From Marchantia polymorpha subsp. ruderalis (Eukaryota > Streptophyta > Marchantiopsida > Marchantiales > Marchantiaceae), in contig AP031352.1 in NCBI GenBank assembly GCA_037833965.1, positions 3,576,501 to 3,640,500 of the forward strand: a stretch of DNA of 64,000 bases. The letters run 5' to 3'. Position numbers and translations under genes: made by a program. Under the pieces are notes generated by a model. It searched no databases. It had not been told where the DNA came from and saw nothing but the letters and a program-made list of their open reading frames with translations. Below, in pieces: positions 51,851 to 61,000 of this stretch; position 1 is the first letter of the stretch, and each line of letters starts with the position of its first letter.

Positions 51851-52804
51851 TCTAATTTCTTTGAATAAGTAGATTAAAAGCTAAGATTTTTATTCACTTT
51901 TTAGCTCAAATTGAAATCCATCATATCTTCTGAATAATTCATTTTTATGAGATTTTCTAAGTATTTATCGATGAAATATGATAAATCTTACGATGATATG
52001 ATACATACAGTAATATTTTTCTGGACATGATGAAAAAATTTAGATTTAAATATATGAAGATTTCAATTCCTCATCATTTCAAATTTTTTCTTCACATATT
52101 TTAAATTTAAATTTAAATTATTCTATTTTTGAAAAAGTAATTAGATGATTTCAAAATGATAATTATTCACGATTCAAATGTTGTTACTTTATACATATGT
52201 TTCACAACAAATATGTGATATGATGTTACGTCAAGCATTTCAATACACAGATACATAAATTTAATAATCGTTAAGAATTATATCACAAGAAGTCACGATA
52301 GTGAACAGAAATTTCAAGAATGAGAAAAAATAGTTAAAAATTTCATTAAAATTTATATCACTACCTGATTCTAGAGTAAGTATATATATATATATATATA
52401 TATATTTTATTTATGTTTAGATCTTAAATCTTATACACCAAATCCATTTAAGACTTGTTGTAGTGGTAGAAGATTGCATGTTTTTTATTATAAAATGTCA
52501 AATCAATTATTATTGCATGCAAGTAACATCCAGTGATTTAGAATTTAAATAAATTGTATTTAATGGCTAAAATTTATGGATAAAATATGATAAGATATGG
52601 CTAAAATTAAGACTTAAATGGCTTTATGTTATATATCAAATTTGACACATTCGTTTACTAATTGGATATGTAATATAAAAAAGATAGATGCCTCAATTTT
52701 CTAAGCATCATAATTCTCCATGCGTGCTTTGAAACTGACAACATGTCAAATTGAATATAATAAATAATTTATGTAGAGAAACAATGTAACTCCATATTTC
52801 TTAC
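51851..52804. other. AT-rich stretch with TA microsatellite
   Basis: AT-rich, low-complexity sequence without open frames. A TA dinucleotide run of about 12-13 units occupies 52380-52406. Confidence 0.6.
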
Positions 52805-53017
52805 ATGGATTTGCACAAATTCCATTTTCTTAGGGGGAAAGTCACAATCAGGCCCATTCCTCTTTATGAAATGAAAGAAGCAAACCGACGAATGAACTCA
52901 TTCTTGCGTGGATACGCCAATTGGTATCAGTTTGCCGGAAACAAACGCAAACTTACGCTTTATGGTTGGAGCGCGCGACTAAAGATTAAACAATCTACCT
53001 ACCTACATATACCATAA
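52805..53017 (+). pseudogene. fragment resembling group II intron maturase C-terminal domain
   Basis: A 70-codon open frame contains EMKEANRRMNSFLRGYANWY followed by QFAGNKRKL. This resembles domain X, the maturase domain of group II intron-encoded proteins, where a helix of the type N-R-x-(I/L)-x-x-(F/L)-L-x-G-(Y/L)-x-N-(Y/W)-Y precedes the RNA-binding segment. Only this piece is present: there is no reverse transcriptase domain, and the frame departs from the family after about residue 50. Surrounded by AT-rich nuclear sequence, it is most simply a piece of mitochondrial DNA transferred to the nucleus, or the relic of a nuclear maturase gene. Confidence 0.45.
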
Positions 53018-55351
53018 TTGTATATTTTCAAAGAAACTTATATTAAACACAAAATATTTGAATTTCTTAGATCTTAAGTATATATTCGATAATTCCGCCC
53101 TATCGTCCAACATCTTTTATTTGGATGCCTCTTGACTGTGCGATCTCTCACAACACTTTATCTAAGTGCATTTTGTAATAAATTTATATTGTTAGATTGT
53201 TGGTCTTCACACCTCACTACGTGATACCTACCACGGTAGCATACTCTAATATACACCGATAAGATTACGTACATGATTGAGAAGTAGAAGTGCGATTCCA
53301 CTATTTCAAGTACACCTCAGTGGTGTACAATTTTGAAAAATTTAATTCATTTGAATCTTGTTATTGATGTGCTCTGAACAAACACACTAGAACATGTCCT
53401 TGATGATTTTCTTTGATGAAACAACCAGACCAAGTTAAAAAGAAAGTGTAGAGTCAAAGATAATGGTTCGAACTTACACAACCAAGGAAGACTCTATATG
53501 AGTAGTTTCAACTTTTTTAACGATTTGTAACAACATACCTTGCATCTAGAATCTCAAAAATTAAATTCTCAACTTTCTACTTTTATTTATTTATTTCTCT
53601 TTTTAATTTAAAATGATCTGAAGATTATTATTTGAAAGAAAATGGTAGGGCGGAAACCTCTCATTATGAGATTGTTAGAAAAGTGCATATGTCTTGTTTA
53701 CACCACTTGGGATTGAGACTTATTACGTATGTACGCTAAATACGGAATAATTTGGCGAGGTATTATACGGCGCTACCTTATAAATCTGGAGGGTCGAGAT
53801 CACTCTTATCCCTCCAACACGAGACCTCATTATTGCAGTCTTTCACATTCTTCGTTTCAATTGCTAAATATAAATTTCACTTTCCATTTAAAAGAAAAAG
53901 TCTTCCGGAGCCATGGTTGACTCCCGAGGCTTTCACCTTGTGATTCAATATCGAACCCAAGTTTTCAGGAAACTCCTGGAATTCTTTCACTGTTCGAGCA
54001 ATGATTATTTGAAACTTTAAAATACGAAAGTCCAGACTTTTGTGCAGCAGGGGTTGGTCTAATATGGCCTGCCATTTTCACTGTTCAAAAAACTATCCTA
54101 GAGTATGAGTACTTCATTGCTTTGGGCTGCGCAACATCGGAATACCCAGGACAAGCCTGATAAGATTCAGGGCAACAGGGGCCAAGTGTTAGAGGCCCTT
54201 CAGTACGAGGAGAGTGTAACAACATGTTCCTTTCCTCCGCCGTTTATTACATTGCCGATTTCGCGAGCATGTTGTTGGAGTATATATCCCGTACAATAAC
54301 GGCCTTCCTTTTCATCATTATTCGATCTTATCCCTACGCAAAGGAGCCATGAACCCGCTTTGCTCTGCCAACAATGGTCCCATGCGCATCATGATTGACG
54401 CAAGCTGACATGAAGAATCCTGCAGACATCTGAAGCTGAGGGACATACAGCTTGTGACAATCGTATCTTCCGTCCGGAAAAGATTTATCAATTGTGTTAA
54501 AGACATACTGGTGACCAGCCAGGCCAGGGCCGTGCATTTTCACGGGTGTTACGAAAATCGCTTTTGTGAAGGCTTTGGTTGCATTCGGAGTGTTACCAGG
54601 TGTGGTCAGATAGATTGAGTTAAAACTTAAGATGTGGGCCATACGTCAAGTTAGATTGTGTACTCGGTAATGTGATTCTCCGAGGGAGTAAGATGAGAAA
54701 TCTAGTTCAAGATCAAACAATTTAGGACTCGAGGATTTAAGGAGTTATAGGTAAAATTGCGAGTAGGGTACCCCAATCCATTATCATTGGTAGTAGTATC
54801 GAGTCAAATATGGGGGATAAGCCATGACAGTGGACCACATGGAAGAGTGCACATCCTTGTGATTCGAAGGTACGAATAATGTGTGAAATGATGAATATAG
54901 AAAAAGTAATGAACAAGGTACGCATGTATGTCGATGGATTTCAATTTACATTCTTTGACAAAATTGAAAACCCGAGAAATGCAAATCATCGAACTGAATC
55001 CATCCTCGTTCGATGTAAAGGCAATGTTGGGTTCACACATGAAACTAATTCCGGCTGGCTGAAATGTGACAAAGTACAGAGGCAAGCTTTCATACAAATG
55101 TTCTCCTCAAAGCGAGCTACCTGCCAATGGGTTTGTGGCAGCTTTCGTATGGCAGAACACAGTACGCATGGTGCAGGAGTATGCCTATGGCCCCACCCAT
55201 GACTACTTTTGAATTCTACTACTATTGCTTTCTAAACATAACTGTGATATGAGGAGACTGATGCAATGCTTGCTTTCCCGTTCACTCGACTTTGCGGCAG
55301 CTTGGGCGGGTCAGTCAAGTGCTAACGTCACGAATAAAGACATTGCAGCAC
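53018..55351. other. intergenic between maturase fragment and ARF gene
   Basis: AT-rich to about 53.6 kb, then balanced. Two open frames are longer than chance would readily give: minus 54334-54642 (102 codons, containing AGHQYVFNTIDKSFPDG) and plus 54879-55202 (107 codons, containing MYVDGFQFTFFDKIENP). I recognise neither. The second overlaps a 97-codon frame on the opposite strand, so its coding strand is uncertain. Confidence 0.25.
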
Positions 55352-57549
55352 TTAGTACTGTTTCAAAGTTCCAGTTCCTAAATTGTTGTAAGCAGCACCC
55401 AATCGATCCTCATTCATATAGAAATTTACTTCCGATGGTGATAAAATGCGAATTCCGCGTACCGAGCTCACGAACTCGCTGAAACAGGACACCCGCAAGC
55501 ATAGTCAGTTAGAAGATTTTTAGTGCTGACTAGCGCGAAGAATCTGCCTGGTGAACAAAGCGGTGAGAAATGTGAGAAGAATCACGAGGTAATCTTCAAG
55601 AACTCTTGAAACCGTAAAACAAACTACGGTAAGTAAGTAGCTGTTCAATAGGGCGTAACATGCTCCAATTTCAGACATTATGAAACAAACAGCGAAGTGC
55701 AGCATACTCACTCCCAGGGATCATCGCCTACAAGAAGGATGTCGTTTTCGTTGTCACGAAAGACCAGTTGCCACCCTGACCGCTGATCCAGTTGTCCTTC
55801 CAAGTTGAACATCCGTGCGAGTTCACACCGAAGTTCGTCGTAATTGCTGAATCGGGTTACATCCAATGCTCTGCCTATAGAACCTAGTTTGTAAACCTGC
55901 ATAAGTAGGAGGAAAAATAAACTTTTCAGAAGCTCATGAACATTTAATGCTTGTGGACTTCTACCATTTAAGAGTTGATGCTTCACATCTGTTGTCACGA
56001 ACTCATCAATACATTACGGTACCTATTTCGCTTTCTTGACAGAAGACTCTTGTAGAGATTATTCGTCAAGAGCAGTTGCAGTAATAAAAAGGCGTGTGAT
56101 CCTGTCTCTTGACTTTCATCATTATACAAACTTAGCTCGACATTGAACTTTTATCCCTAGAACAACTGGTTTCAAGAGGAAATAAATCCGAAGTATGCAC
56201 AACCATGGAACTTCGTCAAACCTAAGCCTTTTTTTCTAGACTAGGCCAAAACTAGGATAAACGTGTTTGTAAAGTTCAGCAAAGTAACAAGTACTGCTTC
56301 TGCTCATATCTTGACCTGCACTGATTTCTCCAGTTGAGATTTTAAAAACAGGAGACAATTTCCAACGTAAAGAAGTAACTGGAAATGGTTTAGAATCATA
56401 GACTCTCAACAATAGCTGTTTCGAACATTCTGATATTTGTAATCAGTGAGAAATGAACACATATAAAGATATGTCATCCTGTAGTGATTCCAGCAGGAAA
56501 AAATGTGACATTTTAGACAATTCAGACAGTGTATCATACCTTAGTGTAGGTCCTCAAAGGTTTTGGTGGAGGAGCACGTTGGATGAAGCAATTTTCGTCG
56601 GGCAGATTCACGGGACAATTTCCCACAATAGCGGGTTGAAGAAGGAGATCTGCTCCACTACTTGACGGGCAATAAGGTCCAGGTTGGAGCATCCGCCGTC
56701 CAGTAAAGTCGTTCTGAAACACAGGTTTGCTATTGTTGAGCCTTGGCATACTAGAAGAACCACCTTTAGGACCAATTACAGAAGAAGATGAAGATCCCGA
56801 CACCCCATATGGCAATGGGCTTTGAGGATCCCCCAATATTTGCTCCTGGTCAACAGGACCATCCCTGAATGCCCCAGAAGGACATGCTTGGTATGGTAAT
56901 GCCGTGAGACCACCCTGAGTTGTCAGATCGCTCAAAGCTGGGGAAGAGTAGAGGGATACATTTTTCCCATTCGAAAGGTTTTGCCCGTTAGAAAGGTTCT
57001 GCCCATTGGAAAGACTAGCTCGTCCAAGGCGAGAGCTAGATGTGGGTTGCGTTTCCAGCTCCCGCATTGATGAATACCACGCAGCAGACGCCTGTAGCTC
57101 TTGTAAAACCAAACTATTTGACGTTCCCGATAGACCTGATTGCGACTGTTGTATCACAGTACTTTGACTGGAACCAAGCATGTTCGAATAGCGATCTTCG
57201 TCAGATTCAGGCAGCAATGTGCTGCCCTGAGGCAGTCTCTGTGGCAAGACGCTTTGTAGAGGGTAGGGATTGGAGGAAGAAGAAGTAGGAGAATGTCGTA
57301 AATCTGATTCAGCAAAAATTGGAGGAGGCCTGAATGAGAGAGGCAAGGGAGGAAGGCTGTTGACCGCTCGACTCGAGTTTGCCAAGTCTAGATACGGCAT
57401 GTGCATTTGCATTTGCTCCGCTTCCAATTGCTGATGCTGATACTTGAGAGGCTGGACACCGTTAGCAAGCTGGTTTGTATGCTGAGATGACTGTTGAAGC
57501 TGCTGCTGATGCTGCAGCTGTTGTTGCTGCAACTGCTGCTGTTGTTGCA

Positions 57550-57580
<31 letters not shown>

Positions 57581-59048
57581 ATGCTGCTGCTGCTGTTGTT
57601 GTTGTTGTTGTTGCTGTTGCTGTTGCTGCTGATGTTGTTGTTGATGTTGTTGTGGTTGAGACGATGCTAAAGTCTGTGGAGTTTGACAGGGATGCATAAT
57701 CTGCTTAGAAGATTCAATGTTACGCATGTCGTGCAAACTAGCTACTGTCATAGCTCGCTGCTGTAAATTCATAGGAGTATTGAGAGGAGTTGTCGGTGCT
57801 GCAGGTTCTAATTTCTGCTGCTGTAGTCGCATCCAGTGATCCGCACTCATAGGACGATAATCAAGAGCTTGGTTTAGGTTGTCCTTCTCCACATTGTCAT
57901 CTGCCCGGCCTGGAATCCAACGTCTAGAAATTTTATGACTCTCGTGAATCACTTCTTCTTCCCCGGAGTAAACATCTTTTCTCCTCTTTCCCTGGAAAAA
58001 CGAATCTACCATTAGAAATTTGGACGTTAGGACAAATTTTGTAGCCCATTCAAGCCCGTAAATTTTCCCAGCCCGCAAGAATTCCAAGTTTGCAACCTAT
58101 CTAGTTGTTTTCAGGGGAAAACGATTTGAATTCATAGCTCCACATTTGTGTGGTTGAAGCTCAACGTACTGTCTCGGATTGGACAGCAAACTTTAAGAAC
58201 AATAAGCATGCTCATACTGAGATATCAATTCTCGAATGAACACTCAAGACAGAGCTATAAAGAAATCGTTTTAATCAAGATGTCCATGGATGGACACGAG
58301 GGAACTAAGATAGTAACTTTCAATCTGCAAGAAACCGTAAATGCCGCCTATTGTGCTTGCGAGGGGCTCAAGCAGTTGTGCAACAAGGATCGATGCAACT
58401 GCTGGCTTATTCACAACATCCTCGTTTCCAACCCACACATGCTTTTTAACCAGGAAGCCAGGTCTATCTGTAGAGAGCTAATCGTAGGAATGGGAACGGG
58501 TTCCAAACGCGGAAAATTAGAGACGGGATGAAAGTGTTCGGCGCGTCACAAGCAGATAAATTTCATATCAGCAGCACTGAGAGAGAGAAGCTATGTGTCC
58601 AACTGCAACTGTAAGAACGAGCTAGGTTCGTTTTAAACAGAGCGGCATCTGATCCAAAAGCTCTGTGATTGCTGACCGGATGCAAAGTCAAGACGTGGAC
58701 TCAAACTGTCCTATAAATTACATACACTACATCCCACATGAAAATCAAGGTTATTTTATCGGGTTTAACTAGAGAAGGACTAGGTCGGCTCATTTAGCAA
58801 ACAAGATAACGGATCTCCAAGCGCATGCATCCAGTAATACATCGTCTAAAGTATTAGTTGTTTGACGGTACCGCAAAAGGTTGCTTCCGCAATTCGGATC
58901 AACAATGACAACTCCAATGTGACCTGACAAATGGTCCTGAATAAGTTCAACATGATGTATGTCCGTACAGTGAAAATGCGAACAAAAAGGCTGACCAAAA
59001 GGAGCAACTTACTCCAGAGAGGCGGTTTTGAAGTCCTGTGGGATCCAT
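55352..59048 (-). CDS. ncARF: auxin response factor without DNA-binding domain (class D / non-canonical ARF), 599 aa
   Basis: The four exons in coding order are 59013-59048, 56540-57991, 55712-55896 and 55352-55478: 1800 nt in all with matched phases. Exon 1 encodes only [12 protein letters not shown], with a GTAAGT donor and strong start context (G at -3 and +4). Exon 2 is the middle region: [13 protein letters not shown], a Gln-rich block (about 118-185), then Ser/Pro/Asn-rich sequence. Exons 3-4 complete the PB1 (domain III/IV) module: [17 protein letters not shown] with the invariant Lys496, the acidic face D544-x-E546-x-D548, GDDPWDEFV, and [14 protein letters not shown]1 mediates contacts with Aux/IAA and other ARFs; Gln-rich middle regions mark activating class A ARFs. 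I found no B3 or flanking domain on this strand up to 64 kb. DBD-less ARFs (class D or ncARF) derived from class A are known in bryophytes. Expected in the nucleus as a modulator of the auxin response through PB1. Confidence 0.93.
57480..57665 (-). repeat. polyglutamine-coding CAA/CAG tract in the ARF
   Basis: Within exon 2 the minus strand is dominated by CAA and CAG codons, giving glutamine runs of up to about a dozen residues interrupted by His, Leu and Ser. Synonymous CAA and CAG are mixed, which lowers slippage compared with a pure repeat. Length variation between strains is likely. Confidence 0.9.
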
Positions 59049-59076
59049 GACACCTGCTGTAACTCGCCAGTTTTGA

Positions 59077-59184
59077 TCAGCGAGACTGTCTCCTTGACCA
59101 GCCGTAGGGCAATGATGTTTCGGAGGGCACTAAACTTGAGCGCCAAGCTTTAGGAGACCTTCGAGTTTTGCCTGACTTCCGCAT
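59077..59184 (-). promoter_or_regulatory. 35-codon upstream ORF in the ARF leader
   Basis: An ATG at 59184 (G at -3) opens MRKSGKTRRSPKAW and so on, a basic 35-residue frame ending in TGA at 59077-59079. This is 28 nt before the main start codon and in the same presumed first exon. If the transcript begins upstream of 59184, this uORF would be met first by scanning ribosomes and could restrain ARF translation, as described for several plant ARF mRNAs. The transcription start is not visible in the sequence. Confidence 0.5.
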
Positions 59185-61000
59185 CTCGAATGCAACGTGT
59201 ATAGAAGAATCAGCAGACGCAGAGAGCGACTAGATCATAAACCAAGTTCATTTCGAATCCAAAATCTACTCCTGGAGGACAATAGCCATCCTCATGTAGC
59301 GCAGCTGCAGCTGCAGCGCCAGCCCTGCTCTCAGCCTCCTCCCTTGTCAGAACAGTAACGAAAGCGTACTCAAATCCGTGGGCTCAGGGCGTGAACTATC
59401 AGAGAACGAAAACGGTCACCACCTTTAGTAAATGGAGAACTACGATGAGGGTGGATGAGGTGGGGCGGGTTGTGGTGCGTGGCACATTGCGCACTTCCGG
59501 TGCAAATAACCGCAGAGAAAGCTTGTGAGTAACATGTCAGTGTCTTCGTGAGCACCATACCAAGGACTGTCCTCCTTTCCCTGTCTCTCCACTTCCGAAG
59601 CCTGCCAGATGTTCACCTTCTCCACAAGCAACGCACTACGCCGAGCCAGCCCCACAGTCTTCGAGCTCCGACTTCCTATCTGTCCTGATATGACTTGGTT
59701 TCAACTCGAACACGACCCGCAGTGCATTCACTAAACAGAGAAGGCAGTCATCATCGTTCAGCCCAATCCAATCCGGTCAAGATTAAAACAACCAACACTG
59801 CTCGTTGCCACTCTACTGCCCTCTCTCTTTCTGTATCTGTCTGTGTGTGCGCTCAACGACTCAAGTCGCCATCCTTCTCCGCCCCTGTCCAACCTCTCGG
59901 CCCGCTTCACCACTCCACTCGTTCACTTCGCTGCCAGTCAAAAGTGTCTCCGCGCACCTTTCTCCCTGTCCCCCATTCTTTCCCTCGTCTCGAGCTCGAG
60001 CTCTGTCCGGGCTCGTCTCAGGCTTGCGCTGTGTAGCTTAGCTCCGTGGCATTCTCCATCTTCCGTGGCCGCACAAACAGACACAGACTCAAGGGGTACT
60101 CGAGTGCGAGCAGTCACAGTAGAATTGAGGAAAGGAAGTGGCGTTGAGTAGTATCGTATGCATTCGAGTGTTTCATAGCTTAGCTTGCCATCAGTGGCTG
60201 GCCAGTTCACATGGCACAAGAGCACCTACGATTGCTGCGCTGCCTACCGTCCCGTTCTGCCTCTGGGATTTGACTTCTCCATCTTCTTTCAGGTTTGATG
60301 CTGCGCCTGCTTCTTCTGGGCACGCAACATCCAGACAGACGGACAGCCAGCCAGCGAGCCCAGCCCAACCCAACCAGCCGCCCTCCTGCACTCGCGGTGA
60401 TCTCCATAACTCATCGCCTTTCAATTGCCAATCTCGTCACTTCTCCCCTCCTCTACTTTGGCCTGCAAGATATTGCTGCTATATCTAGCAGTCCTCTGCC
60501 CTTGCCTCGCCTCCCTCTGTCCGGCTGTCTGGGCTAATTCGGACTCTCCCTCAAATATTGAAAATCTTTTACGACTGATCGACAAAATCGGTCCTTTTTA
60601 TCGGCGACCACAGACTCCGATCGGCACCATCGACATCTCTCGCCGTTCCTTGTCTCTCGCGGAGGACGAATATTGCGGGTCGGGAGGTCCTCCCCTTCTC
60701 CCTCTCTTTCTCTTTTGCCTTCCCTCCCTCGCAGCCCTCTGCTGTCCTCCACTTTCCGTATCCTACAGCCAATTCTGGAGACAAATCTCTTTACTTCATA
60801 TTTGTCCCTATGTACACCTGGCATCCGACGTGTGTTCTTAACTCTTGTCGCCTGCGGACTACCGGCTCAGTCCGTTCCGACTTTCTCATTGGCCCTCGGT
60901 TAGATGCTTTCTCCTGCTGCTCTTTTCCTCCTCTACTACCATGCGGTCTGTTGACCGTATTTATCAAACCCACCTCCTATATCCGTGTGGCATACATGTA
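59185..61000. promoter_or_regulatory. ARF upstream region with long pyrimidine-rich plus strand
   Basis: From about 59560 to 60960 the plus strand is markedly C- and T-rich with no long convincing ORF; overlapping frames in all phases are by-products of that composition. Such strand-biased CT-rich sequence is typical of moss 5' leaders and core promoters. It could be the leader of a plus-strand transcript running toward the window end, the divergent partner of the ARF gene, or an unusually long promoter tract of the ARF. Confidence 0.35.

Noticed and set aside
54804-55202. A protein gene on one or both strands at 54.8-55.2 kb
   Set aside because: Open frames of about 100 codons exist on both strands, with no family match by eye and no splice context to choose between them.
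57475-57699. Plus-strand open frame of Ala/Val/Asp repeats
   Set aside because: It is the antisense of the ARF glutamine tract and only reflects the triplet repeat.
59695-60841. Overlapping Ser/Pro/Leu-rich open frames in all phases
   Set aside because: They arise from the pyrimidine-rich composition; none has a recognisable domain, and they overlap one another heavily.
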